Positions 34,197-42,904 are shown, counted from the stretch's first letter. The stretch: 64,000 nt of DNA from Paenibacillus oralis (GCF_003863965.1 NZ_RRCN01000001.1:4856304-4920303), one strand, 5' to 3'. The notes: generated by a model not told the origin, from the letters alone. Numbers and translations: made by a program.

Positions 34197-35388
34197 TTGG
34201 GAAAATGGGATAAAAAGTTTGCGGTATTAGGAGCGGCTGTTTTAGGGTTATGGCTGCTTGGCGGGTGCGGGAGCGCAAGTGATTCGGGCGGCTCATCCCT
34301 GTCCATGGAAAGCGCTTCGCCAGCGGCTGACATGGCCGTTAGCGATCAAGCTTCCAATGAGGCCGCCGACAGCGGAATGGGTTTGGAGAAAGCGGCAAGT
34401 GCGGACAAAGCAGATGCGGAGAAGTCCGGGGTGGCCGGAGCGGCTGGAGAAGCCGAGACCTCCGGCGGAGGCTCCGGATCTTCGGCGGGAGCAGCGGGGG
34501 AAGGCGGAAGCGCCGCCGCTGCCGCCGCGGGGCAAACCTCCCCCCGGGTTTCAGGGGATGTCAGCGGACACCGGCTTCAACAAAAAGCTGATATACCGGG
34601 CCAACGTTGTGATGGAAGTGGGGGATTATGCCAAAGCGCAATCTGAAATCCGCAACCTCGTGGCGTTAACGGGCGGGTACATCGTCGAATTTTCCGAAAA
34701 TCAGTCCCAGCATGAGCTTGGCGGAAACTTTATCCTGAAGGTGCCGGCCGCCGGGTTTTCTTCACTCCTGGATAAATTGGAGCAGCTCAAGCCCAAATCC
34801 ATGCAGCGCACCATTCAGGGACAGGACGTTTCCGAGGAGTACGTGGATTTGGAATCACGGCTGAAAGTCAAGGAAGCGATGGAAGCCCGGTATCTCAAAT
34901 TCGTGGAGGAAGCAACCCAAACGAGCCAACTGGTTAAGTTCGTGAACGAATTGGAGCGGATCCAGACGGAAATCGAGCAAATCAAAGGCCGGATGCGGTA
35001 CATCGACAGCAACGTTGCCTATTCCACGATCGAAATTCGTGTGTATCAACCGGATCAGGCGGGCTCCACCTTAGCAGCAGGCGATGAGCCTCCGCTCTTG
35101 GAACGCGCCAAGCAGGCGCTGACGGGAAGCATCGAAGTGCTGTCGCTGATTTTGCAGTGGCTGATCGTCTTTTTGGCAGGGGCGCTTCCGGTGATCGCCG
35201 TCGCGGCGGTTATCGTGGTGCCGCTTTGGCTCCTGCGCCGCCGCCAAGTGCAGAATAGAGCCGCACAGCGGGAAGCCTGGAAGCAAGCGAACGCGGTGGC
35301 CGCGCATGCCCGTCCGGAAGGGGAGAAGATTCCGCAGGAGCCGGCTGACATAGACGTTTCGCCAAAAACGCCGGACAAAACGGAGTAA
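34197..35388 (+). pseudogene. DUF4349-domain lipoprotein gene with a frameshift in a C6 run
   Basis: The first part (from TTG 34197, after AAGGGGGG) encodes a lipoprotein signal, VLGLWLLGGC, and an Ala/Ser/Gly-rich linker. The second part, in the +1 frame, encodes a DUF4349 domain: TGFNKKLIYRANVVMEVGDY, a coiled-coil middle (FVNELERIQTEIEQIKGRM) and a C-terminal TM helix near VIAVAAVIVVPLWLL. Neither frame alone makes a whole protein. One extra C in the CCCCCC run at 34540-34545 accounts for it; removing one C joins GQTSPGFQG in frame. It could be a true mutation, phase variation or sequencing error. A terminator follows. Confidence 0.75.
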
Positions 35389-35419
35389 GTCAGCATTCAG
35401 TGCAATACACCAAAAACGT

Positions 35420-35470
35420 GCAAAAAGCTTTCCCGACTCCGCCTGTGGGGCGACGGGAAAGCTTTTTTGC
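35420..35470 (+). terminator. Rho-independent terminator
   Basis: AAAAAGCTTTCCCG and CGGGAAAGCTTTTTT flank a ~20-base loop. It ends the DUF4349 transcript. Confidence 0.88.
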
Positions 35471-35562
35471 ATAAATTCCGGACTTTTTGGCTAACTAAAA
35501 AACGGCTTCATACGTCCTATGGTAAGATAATAAGATTTCATTACGCAAAAGGAGTTTAAACT

Positions 35563-36678
35563 TTGAAATTTGAAACGTATTTGTTCCCCATTTCCTATGC
35601 CTTTATGGCATTTCCTTTCGCGGCGCTGCTGTTCACGATGCCGTTTCTCGTCGTCCAGTACCGCCGGTATGGGTATATCAACAAAGTTCGGGCATTCGTC
35701 CTATACCTGTTCCTGTTGTACCTGATGAACGCCTTATTTTTGATTATGCTGCCTTTTCCTGCCACCCGGCACAACCCGCCGCTCGGCGAATCGGCCGTGC
35801 AGCTCGTTCCGTTTCATTTCATTCAGGATATCCTGAAGGAGACCAGCGTTGCCAAAGGGGAACCTTCGACGTATTGGCGGCTGCTGAGGGAGCGGGCTTT
35901 TTTACAGGTGGTCTTCAACGTGTTGTTAACAGTGCCGTTTGGGATGATCATGCGTTACTATTTCCGTTTTGGGCCGATTCGTTGCCTGCTGCTGTCCTTT
36001 TTGCTGTCCCTGTTTTTTGAAGTAACGCAGCTGACGGGCATATTCGGCTTTTTTGACAACGCCTACCGGGTGTTCGACATCGACGACCTGATGACAAACA
36101 CGCTTGGCGGAATGATCGGCTTTCTCGCGGCCGAATGGCTGTCGCGTTTTTTGCCCAGGATCGAGCATCTGGACCGGGGCGTGGATTTGTCCGCAAAAAG
36201 GGTGAGCTACACCCGCCGCGGCTTGGCCTGGATGTTCGATATTGTCATTTGCGCCGTGCTGTTGGCCGTCTGCCACGTGCTGCGGATTCCGGGAGCTTAT
36301 TTTGTCGCTACAGGCCTATACTTCATGCTGCTTCCCTACCTGACCGGCGGATGCACCTTCGGCAAATGGCTCGTTCGCATCAGGCTTGAGGAAATGGACC
36401 GAGCGCGGCCGAGAGCCGTATCGATCATCATCCGCAATGGCCTTCTATATTGGGGAATATTCGGCGTCAACCGCTTGGTTGTTTTTCCTCCCGGATCATT
36501 GCCAGAGGGAGCTAGGGCGTTATTGGCCATGTTGGTCCTGCTGATGGATTTAGCGTTTTTCATTCATGTCGTCATCCAGGTGTTTCGCAAAAACTCCGTG
36601 CTGTTCTACGAGAAACTAAGCCGGACACAGCATAAAATATTGTGGAGACGAGCCGCTTTAGGTTCAGAGGAACACTAA
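35563..36678 (+). CDS. VanZ-RDD membrane protein
   Basis: A 371-residue polytopic membrane protein. The N-terminal ~200 residues are VanZ-like (VPFHFIQDILKET, LLTVPFGMIMRYYFRF and the hallmark VFDIDDLMTNTLGGMIGFLA). The C-terminal ~150 residues form an RDD domain beginning YTRRGLAWMFDIVICAVLLA and containing GGCTFGKWLVRIRLEE. VanZ proteins confer low-level teicoplanin resistance in Enterococcus; the VanZ-RDD fusion is widespread in Bacillales with unknown function. It is monocistronic with AAAAGGAG before a TTG start at 35563. Confidence 0.85.
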   Translation: MKFETYLFPISYAFMAFPFAALLFTMPFLVVQYRRYGYINKVRAFVLYLFLLYLMNALFLIMLPFPATRHNPPLGESAVQLVPFHFIQDILKETSVAKGEPSTYWRLLRERAFLQVVFNVLLTVPFGMIMRYYFRFGPIRCLLLSFLLSLFFEVTQLTGIFGFFDNAYRVFDIDDLMTNTLGGMIGFLAAEWLSRFLPRIEHLDRGVDLSAKRVSYTRRGLAWMFDIVICAVLLAVCHVLRIPGAYFVATGLYFMLLPYLTGGCTFGKWLVRIRLEEMDRARPRAVSIIIRNGLLYWGIFGVNRLVVFPPGSLPEGARALLAMLVLLMDLAFFIHVVIQVFRKNSVLFYEKLSRTQHKILWRRAALGSEEH

Positions 36679-36780
36679 AGTGTGTTTTTCCATAACGAGG
36701 AAAAATAATTGCTTCCGGCAAAGGAAATATTTTAAAAGCAGAGGGACAGCTTCACCATTCCATAAAAAGAAGGGGATTCG

Positions 36781-36951
36781 ATGGAAATATTAGACGGAGC
36801 CCGGACCTTTGCGCCGGGGGAACTCGCCGTGTTTTTGTATGAGACCTACTACCCGTTGACGAGCGAAATGGCCGTATATGCATCGGCGGACGAAGCGGAA
36901 CAGGCTTACAGCTACTATTTCGGGGACGCCGCCGAGGGAAGCCTGGAATGA
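36781..36951 (+). CDS. Short SplA-like regulator of spore photoproduct lyase
   Basis: A 56-residue protein (ELAVFLYETYYPLTSEMAVY is the core) that resembles the C-terminal half of SplA, the small TRAP-like regulator encoded before splB in Bacillus. It overlaps the splB start by 4 nt (ATGA), the same gene order. SplA is usually about 75-80 residues; here an in-frame stop 15-18 nt before the ATG rules out a longer N-terminus. GAAGGGG lies upstream of ATG 36781. Function by context and partial similarity. Confidence 0.65.
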   Translation: MEILDGARTFAPGELAVFLYETYYPLTSEMAVYASADEAEQAYSYYFGDAAEGSLE

Positions 36952-37973
36952 AGCCGTTTGTTCCAAAGCTGGTATACTTCGAGCCGGACGCGCTGGATTA
37001 TCCGCTGGGTCAAACGCTTTATGACAAATTTAAGGGCATGGATGTGGACATCCGCTATACAACCTCCCACAACCAGGTCAGAAACCTGCCGGGCGAAAGC
37101 GATCTGCAAAAATACCGGGTGGCCAAATCCACGCTGGTGGTCGGCATCCGCAAAACGTTGAAATTCGACACGTCCAAGCCTTCGGCGGAATACGCCATTC
37201 CTTTTGCCACCGGTTGTATGGGGCACTGCCATTACTGCTATTTACAAACGACGATGGGGAGCAAGCCATATATCCGCACTTATGTCAACGTGGAGGAGAT
37301 TTTGGACGCCGCTGACCGGTATATGGCCGAACGCGCCCCGGAATACACCCGTTTCGAAGCCTCCTGCACCTCGGATATCGTCGGCATCGACCATCTGACC
37401 CATACGCTCAAGCGGGCGATCGAGCACTTTGGGCAGTCCGAGTACGGCAAACTGCGGTTCGTCACGAAGTTTCATCATGTCGATCATTTGCTGGATGCGA
37501 GGCATAACGGAAAAACACGGTTCCGGTTCAGCGTCAACGCCGATTACATCATTAAAAACTTCGAGCCGGGCACCTCGCCTTTGGAGCAAAGAATCGAGGC
37601 GGCGGGGAAGGTGGCCCGGGCCGGGTATCCGCTGGGCTTTATCGTCGCGCCTATTTACATTCACGAAGGGTGGGAGGACGGATACCGCCATATGTTCGAA
37701 CGGCTTGATGCCGAGCTGCCGGCCGAGGCGAAAGAGGACCTTACGTTCGAATTCATTCAGCACCGCTTCACGAAACCGGCCAAACGGGTGATTGAGAAAA
37801 ATTACCCGATGACCAAGCTGGAACTGGACGAAGAAAAACGCAGGTACAAATGGGGCAAATACGGCATCGGCAAATATATTTATCCGAAAGAGGAAGAGGA
37901 GGATTTGAAAACCCATCTGTTCGGCTATATGAAACAATTTTTTCCGAAGGCGAAGCTGGAGTATTTTACTTGA
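36948..37973 (+). CDS. splB: Spore photoproduct lyase
   Basis: A 341-residue radical SAM enzyme that repairs 5-thyminyl-5,6-dihydrothymine (spore photoproduct) during germination. The [4Fe-4S] cluster motif CxxxCxxC is in ATGCMGHCHYCYLQ. The conserved cysteine that donates hydrogen is in FEASCTSDIVGIDHL. The N-terminus KPFVPKLVYFEPDALDYPLG and the phrase EFIQHRFTKPAKRVIEKNYP match the Bacillus enzymes. Length is normal. It is coupled to the SplA-like gene by an ATGA overlap. I did not find a convincing sigma-G promoter upstream. Confidence 0.95.
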   Translation: MKPFVPKLVYFEPDALDYPLGQTLYDKFKGMDVDIRYTTSHNQVRNLPGESDLQKYRVAKSTLVVGIRKTLKFDTSKPSAEYAIPFATGCMGHCHYCYLQTTMGSKPYIRTYVNVEEILDAADRYMAERAPEYTRFEASCTSDIVGIDHLTHTLKRAIEHFGQSEYGKLRFVTKFHHVDHLLDARHNGKTRFRFSVNADYIIKNFEPGTSPLEQRIEAAGKVARAGYPLGFIVAPIYIHEGWEDGYRHMFERLDAELPAEAKEDLTFEFIQHRFTKPAKRVIEKNYPMTKLELDEEKRRYKWGKYGIGKYIYPKEEEEDLKTHLFGYMKQFFPKAKLEYFT

Positions 37974-38003
37974 TTGCGGAATGCTTGCGGATGGCCACGC
38001 AGC

Positions 38004-38894
38004 TTATGGCGCCTGAAGCTCCTCATAATATTCGCTCAAAAACCGGGCGAAGCTGCGGGCCGCCTGCGGGAGATACCGCCGCTCCAGCCAGGCGATCCGG
38101 AAGATGCGCCGGCATACCGGGCTTTCGATGCGCAGCATTTTATATGGCGGCGCCTCGTCTTTGCGGCATGCGGGCACGAACGCCACGCCAAGTCCGGCCT
38201 GCACCAGGCTGCCCAAGGCGGACGGCTCGTCCACCTCGCAGACAATGTCCGGCGAAATGCCTGCTTCGCGGCAAAACGATGCGTTTATTTTCCGGAACGG
38301 ATGGCCGGCTTTATATTCGATAAAAGGTTCGCCCGCAACCTCCTCGAGGCGGATGCTGCTGCGCCGCTCTAAGGGGTGGCCGGGCGGCACGGCCAAAAAC
38401 ACCTCGGCGTCCAGCACCGGCTGTTCGCGGATGTCCGGATGATCGATGGAGGCGGCGGTAAAACACAAGTCCACCTCGCCATTTTCCAGCAAATCCACCA
38501 ACTCCTCAATGGAAGCGGGCGACGTTTGCAAAATGCGGAAATTCACTTCCGGATGCTCCGCCCGATAAGCGCTCAGAGCGGGAGTAATCCGGCCCAAGTT
38601 GTTTGTCGCCAGACGAATGCTCCCCCGCTCCGTCCCCGCCAGATCGGCGACTTCCTTGCGCCCTTCATCAAGCACGTTCAGCGCGATCTCCACTTTTTTC
38701 AAAAACGCCCTGCCGAAGTGGTTGAGCCGGATTTGCCGGTTCTGCCGGTCAAACAGCGGCACGCCCAAATCCTGTTCCAGCCGGGCGATCGTCTTGCTCA
38801 GCGCGGGCTGGGCGATGTGAAGCTCCTGCGCGGCTTTTGTCATATGCTCCAAGCGGGCGACCGTCTGAAAATATTGCAGCTGCAGTAGTTCCAC
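38004..38894 (-). CDS. LysR-family transcriptional regulator
   Basis: About 297 residues. The helix-turn-helix is in HMTKAAQELHIAQPALSKTI with the following ARLEQDLGVPLFDRQNRQIR, and the effector domain starts RGSIRLATNNLGRITPALSA. The ATG at 38903 touches the AAGGA site, while the GTG three codons later (38894) is 7 nt from it and gives the usual LysR opening (M)ELLQLQYFQTVA, so I chose 38894. It is divergent from the MFS exporter, which it probably controls through the palindromes between them. Confidence 0.87.
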   Translation of the reverse strand: MELLQLQYFQTVARLEHMTKAAQELHIAQPALSKTIARLEQDLGVPLFDRQNRQIRLNHFGRAFLKKVEIALNVLDEGRKEVADLAGTERGSIRLATNNLGRITPALSAYRAEHPEVNFRILQTSPASIEELVDLLENGEVDLCFTAASIDHPDIREQPVLDAEVFLAVPPGHPLERRSSIRLEEVAGEPFIEYKAGHPFRKINASFCREAGISPDIVCEVDEPSALGSLVQAGLGVAFVPACRKDEAPPYKMLRIESPVCRRIFRIAWLERRYLPQAARSFARFLSEYYEELQAP

Positions 38895-38915
38895 ACTAGT
38901 CATTCCTTTTCATTA

Positions 38916-38963
38916 ATATACTGTAGTATATGATTTTATAATTAAATATATATTTTTAATTAT
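38916..38963. promoter_or_regulatory. Two palindromes between LysR and MFS genes
   Basis: ATATACTGTAGTATAT (38916-38931) is a perfect 7-2-7 dyad with LysR T-N11-A character. Arms ATAATTAA and TTAATTAT at 38938-38963 form a second dyad. Both lie in the 126-bp A+T-rich divergent region and are natural operator candidates. Confidence 0.55.
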
Positions 38964-39020
38964 CAATATGCAAATATAAAATAACTCATATCAAAGGTTT
39001 TTGGGGAGGCTTGATTTGTT

Positions 39021-40427
39021 ATGAGAAAGCAGACGGAGGGGGAGTCAGCCGAAAAGCTGATCCGTATTTTGGCATTTACGATGGTGCTTTCGTCGATGAG
39101 CGCCACGATGTTTAATATCGTGCTGCCGGAAATTAAAAGCGAGTTCCATTTATCCGTGGCCCAGGTCAGCTGGGTGGCCACCATTTATATGCTGATCTAT
39201 GCGATTGGATCGGTCATCTACGGGAAACTGGCCGATTTATTCAGGTTCAAAAATTTAATCACATTTGGTTTGGCCGTGTTTTGTCTGGGCTCGCTCGCCG
39301 GGCTTGCCGCCCAGGCGTTTTGGATGGTGCTGGCCGGACGGATTTTGCAGGCGGCGGGAGCGGCGGTTATTCCGGCGGCGGCGATGATCATTCCCGTCCG
39401 CCACTTTCCGCCCGAACGGCGCGGGTATGCGCTCGGAATTACGGCAACCGGACTGGCTGTCGGGGGGGCGATCGGACCGGTCGTCTCGGCGTTGATCGTC
39501 AGTCTGGTCGATTGGCGCTGGTTGTTTTGCATTCCGATGCTGATGCTCGTCACCTTGCCGTTTTACCGCCGATATTTAAGCGAGCAGGCGCCCAAATATG
39601 CCAAAGTCGATTGGCTGGGGGCCGGTCTGCTTGGCGGCGCGGTAGCTTTGCTGCTGCTGGGCGTTACTTATGGGCGAATGACGTTTTATCTCGGCAGCTT
39701 GCTCCTGTTCTTGCTGTTTGTTATCCGCAATCGGACGGCGGCTCATCCATTCGCGGATCCGCAGCTTTTCCGCAACAGAAGCTATTCCCTGGGGCTGCTC
39801 ATGTCCATACTGGCGATGGGGCTCGGTTATGCGCTCCCGTTTTTGACCCCGCAGCTGCTGGCGGATGTCAACGGGCTTGCCTCAGGCTGGATTGGCTTCG
39901 CTATGGTTCCGGGGGCGGCGGTATCGGCGCTGCTGGGCAGAACGGGCGGCAAGCTGGCGGATGCCAAGGGCAACCCGTTTGTATTTTGCACCGCGTCCTT
40001 GCTGCTGCTGGTTTGCTTTACCCTGATCTCGATCTTCGCGGGAGCGGCGGTCCCCATCATTGCCGTATTATTAATCTTTGGCAACGTTGGTCAGATGTTT
40101 ATGCAAATCGCCTTGACAGGCACGATTTCGCGGACGCTGACCAAGGAACAGACCGGAGTTGGCATGGGGCTGCTGTCGATGTCGAATTTTCTTTCCGGCG
40201 CGGTGGCGGCCAGCGTTTACAGCAAGGCTGTGGATCAAGGCGGCAGCGTGCATTGGAACCCGCTAAATCCGTTTGTGAACTCCGGCGTGTACAGTAATAT
40301 TTATCTCATTCTCGCCGCTTTGGTGGTGATGATGGTGCTTTTTTATTATTTTTACTTTTTACGAAATGAACGGTCACGAAAAAAAATAAAAAATTTAAAT
40401 TTTTCATCTTTTAGGGCTAACAAATGA
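39021..40427 (+). CDS. MFS exporter, DHA2 (14-TM) family, Tet(L)-like
   Basis: A 468-residue transporter with about 14 hydrophobic segments. ATMFNIVLPEIKSEFHLSVA followed by VSWVATIYMLIYAIGSVIYG, and YGKLADLFRFKNLI, are typical DHA2 motifs. The antiporter motif C region is LGITATGLAVGGAIGPVVSA. The sequence resembles the proton-coupled tetracycline/multidrug exporters Tet(L)/Tet(K) in layout and length (about 458 residues), but substrate specificity is not established. It is divergent from a LysR regulator. GGGGAGG lies 11 nt before ATG. Confidence 0.83.
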   Translation: MRKQTEGESAEKLIRILAFTMVLSSMSATMFNIVLPEIKSEFHLSVAQVSWVATIYMLIYAIGSVIYGKLADLFRFKNLITFGLAVFCLGSLAGLAAQAFWMVLAGRILQAAGAAVIPAAAMIIPVRHFPPERRGYALGITATGLAVGGAIGPVVSALIVSLVDWRWLFCIPMLMLVTLPFYRRYLSEQAPKYAKVDWLGAGLLGGAVALLLLGVTYGRMTFYLGSLLLFLLFVIRNRTAAHPFADPQLFRNRSYSLGLLMSILAMGLGYALPFLTPQLLADVNGLASGWIGFAMVPGAAVSALLGRTGGKLADAKGNPFVFCTASLLLLVCFTLISIFAGAAVPIIAVLLIFGNVGQMFMQIALTGTISRTLTKEQTGVGMGLLSMSNFLSGAVAASVYSKAVDQGGSVHWNPLNPFVNSGVYSNIYLILAALVVMMVLFYYFYFLRNERSRKKIKNLNFSSFRANK

Positions 40428-40445
40428 CGCCTCTGCTTCCGATAG
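40418..40445 (+). promoter_or_regulatory. Possible sigma-D-type promoter before the riboswitch
   Basis: TAAC, a 16-bp spacer, then TCCGATAG compares with the sigma-D consensus TAAA-N15-GCCGATAT (6 of 8 in the -10). Transcription would start about 8-15 nt before the riboswitch P1 strand at 40460, which fits. Sigma-D normally serves motility and autolysin genes. Confidence 0.35.
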
Positions 40446-40459
40446 AGATAAAGAAAGAT

Positions 40460-40561
40460 ATAAAACTTTACACGAAAATGGCAAACCTGTCGAAAGGCAG
40501 GGACGCAAAGCTACAGGGCCTGTATTTTTTGCTGGCAGCCAGTTACCGAAGGAGGTTTTAT
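40460..40561 (+). ncRNA. c-di-GMP-I (GEMM) riboswitch
   Basis: The conserved GEMM-I core is present in order: GGCAAACC, a GAAA-capped P2 (TGTCGAAAGGCA), GGGACGCAAAGCTACAGGGCC, a P3 capped by a T-rich loop, and CAGCCAGTTACCGA. The outer helix P1 can form between ATAAAACTTT (40460-40469) and GAGGTTTTAT (40552-40561), including wobble pairs, and this takes in the ribosome binding site GGAGG (40551-40555). Ligand-stabilised P1 would hide the site, so an OFF switch at translation is predicted for the gene at 40567. No terminator-like T-tract follows. Confidence 0.9.
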
Positions 40562-40566
40562 TTTTT

Positions 40567-41373
40567 ATGCGTAAATTGATGTTTGTAACGATGGCCCTTG
40601 TGCTCTTGTTTGCCGGATTTGGCGGAACGGAGGCGCGGGGGGCCGAACTTGAGGGCTGGCTCAATAAGGACAACCTGTTCATGGGAGCGATCAGCATTCA
40701 TTACGATGTGAAGCCGAAAATCAAGACCAAGCTGTTGATCGAGAAAGGAAAAAACAAGTATACCTATAATCTGACGTACGGTGCCAAGGAGGAGACGTTT
40801 CCGCTGCAAATGGGCAATGGGGATTACACGATAAGCCTGTTGGAACAGATTAAAGGGACCACGTATCGCCTAGTGTATAAGGATACGGTGAAGCTCAGCT
40901 TGCAGGATGAGACGCCGGTTTATCTGAATTCGACACAAAATGTCAATTGGGATATAGACGGCTTGGCGGTGAAGAAGGCGGCGGAGCTGACGAAAGACGC
41001 GGCTAGCGATGAAGACAAGGTGAAGGCTATTTATAATTACATGATTAGCAATATCAAGTATGACGACAGCCTGGCGTTCACTGCTTCCTCGGATTATTTG
41101 CCGGATATCGAACGCACTCTGACCGTCAAGAAAGACATCTGCTATGGCTTCTCCTCCCTGTTTGCGGGGATGCTGCGCAGCGTTGGGGTTCCGGCCAAGC
41201 TGGCGATGGGATCTTCCGATTATGTGGAGACGTATCATGCCTGGAATGAAGTTTTTGTGAACGGACGCTGGGTGATCATCGACACGACGGCCGATGCCGG
41301 CTGGAAGGGAACAACGACCGCGTTTACTATGATCAAGGACGCCTCTAAATATAAGGCGGACAAGTATTACTAA
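40567..41373 (+). CDS. Secreted transglutaminase-like cysteine protease/protein-crosslinking protein
   Basis: A 268-residue exported protein. The signal peptide ends near GTEARGA. A beta-rich region (residues ~27-125) precedes a transglutaminase-core domain (~135-262) with Cys192 in KKDICYGFSSLFAGML, His224 in ETYHAWNEVFVNGRW and Asp239 in WVIIDTT, a complete catalytic triad. Such domains either cleave or cross-link surface proteins. It is controlled by the c-di-GMP riboswitch immediately upstream (ATG 12 nt after GGAGG start), and lies beside an adhesin, a sortase and a diguanylate cyclase, so it may process or fix a surface adhesin. Confidence 0.85.
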   Translation: MRKLMFVTMALVLLFAGFGGTEARGAELEGWLNKDNLFMGAISIHYDVKPKIKTKLLIEKGKNKYTYNLTYGAKEETFPLQMGNGDYTISLLEQIKGTTYRLVYKDTVKLSLQDETPVYLNSTQNVNWDIDGLAVKKAAELTKDAASDEDKVKAIYNYMISNIKYDDSLAFTASSDYLPDIERTLTVKKDICYGFSSLFAGMLRSVGVPAKLAMGSSDYVETYHAWNEVFVNGRWVIIDTTADAGWKGTTTAFTMIKDASKYKADKYY

Positions 41374-41403
41374 GCCAAATCATGAACAGCCAAATAGAAA
41401 AAA

Positions 41404-41436
41404 GAGCCTTGAACGATGGTTCAAGGCTTCTTTGTT
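41404..41436 (+). terminator. Rho-independent terminator
   Basis: AGCCTTGAAC and GTTCAAGGCT form a perfect 10-bp stem with a four-base loop, followed by TCTTTGTTT. It separates the transglutaminase-like gene from the response regulator gene. Confidence 0.8.
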
Positions 41437-41500
41437 TGGGCGGGATATGCTAATCTTCTTAATGAAGGGAAGAGTATCCAAGCGGGGGAGTCTGGCTCTA

Positions 41501-42640
41501 ATGAGAGTAATACTTGTGGATGATGAACGGTTGGCCTTGAATTATATGGAGCGGCTATTGATGAAGCTGGCCGATGTAGAGATTGTCGGGAAATTTACCG
41601 ACCCGGTCAGGGGGATAAGCGAAATTCTCCGGGAGCGCGTGGATGTGCTGTTTTTGGACATCAGCCTGCCGGAAATCAACGGCATTGAATTGGCGGAACG
41701 GATTTTGCAATCAAAACCGGAGATACATATCGTTTTTGTCACGGCGTACAATGAATATGCTATAAAAGCTTTTGAGCTAAACGCTCTGGATTATCTGCTC
41801 AAGCCGATCAGAGCCGAGCGCCTGGCCAAAACCGTAGACCGGATTCAAGAGCGGCTGAAAACGGGACAGGAGGACGTCGCCGTTTCCGAGCAGGTTGTAA
41901 AAATATGCTTGTTCAAACAGGTAACGTTGGAAGCCCGGCATGGGCAGCCGGCCCTTCTGCAGTGGCGTACGACAAAGGCACAGGAGTTGTTTCTTTATCT
42001 CCTGCAGCACCGGGGAAGGTTAGTCCGGAAGTCGACTCTGATCGATGTCTTGTGGCCGGAATACGAGACGGATAAGGTTAACTCGCAATTATATACGGCC
42101 GTGTACCATATTCGGAAAACACTCAAGCCTTACGGAGATCATTTTCAAATTGTGAACGCGATGGAGGGTTACATCCTAAATACCCATCAGGTCAGCTTGG
42201 ACATCGAGGAATGGGAGGCTAAGCTGGCTGCGCTGCCGCCCGTATCCGGCGCTTCGCTGGACGCTTACCTGGAGGCGATGAAAATCTACACCGGAGATTA
42301 TCTGCAAGAATACGATTATTGGTGGACAGAGAGCGAGCGCCAGCGGCTCAAAGCCATATGGCTTCACAATGCGCTGGCGATCGCCGATTGGTATCTCGGG
42401 CAAGAGCTGTGGGAGAAGGCGGGGGTCTTCTATCAAAACATCTGCACCCTTCATCCCCAGGAGGAGGCGCCTTATTTTGCCCTGATGAAAATATTCGCGC
42501 TTCAGCAGAACTTTGCCATGGTGCACCGTCAGTACCGCGAGCTGGCAACCGTGCTGAAGGAGGAGCTGAATGTGGAGCCCAGCCATTACATCACGGAATG
42601 GTACAGACAGTTTACAGAGGAAGCGGGACAGGTACGCTGA
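41501..42640 (+). CDS. Response regulator with BTAD/SARP-type output domain
   Basis: A 379-residue response regulator with no kinase gene nearby. The receiver domain (1-120) has the acidic pair in VILVDDERLA, phosphoacceptor D53 in VLFLDISLPEING and K101 in LDYLLKPIRAERL. Residues ~145-235 are an OmpR-like winged helix of the SARP kind (KAQELFLYLLQHRGRLVRKS, VNSQLYTAVYHIRKTL). Residues ~240-375 are a bacterial transcriptional activation (BTAD) TPR-like domain ending ELNVEPSHYITEWYRQF. GGGGGAG lies 11 nt before ATG 41501. It is followed by a terminator and by the adhesin gene, whose upstream direct repeats it may bind. Confidence 0.88.
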   Translation: MRVILVDDERLALNYMERLLMKLADVEIVGKFTDPVRGISEILRERVDVLFLDISLPEINGIELAERILQSKPEIHIVFVTAYNEYAIKAFELNALDYLLKPIRAERLAKTVDRIQERLKTGQEDVAVSEQVVKICLFKQVTLEARHGQPALLQWRTTKAQELFLYLLQHRGRLVRKSTLIDVLWPEYETDKVNSQLYTAVYHIRKTLKPYGDHFQIVNAMEGYILNTHQVSLDIEEWEAKLAALPPVSGASLDAYLEAMKIYTGDYLQEYDYWWTESERQRLKAIWLHNALAIADWYLGQELWEKAGVFYQNICTLHPQEEAPYFALMKIFALQQNFAMVHRQYRELATVLKEELNVEPSHYITEWYRQFTEEAGQVR

Positions 42641-42670
42641 TGCCGCCTGCTTGAATATACAATATTATTG

Positions 42671-42695
42671 CCCGGCCGCTGGCCGGGTTTTTTTT
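42671..42695 (+). terminator. Rho-independent terminator
   Basis: CCCGGC-CGCT-GGCCGGG followed by nine T residues. It ends the response regulator gene. Confidence 0.85.
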
Positions 42696-42764
42696 GACAC
42701 CTTTCGCGACAGGAATGCGAGGGCTATTAAAAAAATCATAGTTTCATCGAGTGATTTTTATAAT

Positions 42765-42799
42765 TTGTTGAGAATTTGTTCAGAGCGGCAGATTAAGAT
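42765..42799 (+). promoter_or_regulatory. Adhesin promoter with 11-bp-spaced heptamer direct repeats
   Basis: TTGTTGA (42765) and TTGTTCA (42776) are 11 bp apart and joined by GAAT. The second repeat ends 11 bp before TAAGAT (42794-42799), a -10-like hexamer. The same layout precedes the sortase gene. SARP and OmpR-like winged-helix proteins bind such repeats next to the -10. Confidence 0.6.
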
Positions 42800-42904
42800 G
42801 GGAGCGTCGCCCAATTACTTGACATGGACGAGGAGGGAATTGGAAAAAAATCAAGGTATTTTCAAAGAATAATTTTAGGTATAAGGAGGGAGTGCTCTCA
42901 AAGT

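Noticed and set aside
36700..36780. Sigma-G promoter before the splA-like gene
   Set aside because: No pair resembling the sigma-G -35 and -10 at about 18-bp spacing could be found in the short leader.
42765..42830. TTGACA at about 42819 as -35 of the adhesin promoter
   Set aside because: No -10 lies 16-18 bp downstream, whereas the heptamer repeats have a hexamer at a spacing shared with the sortase promoter.
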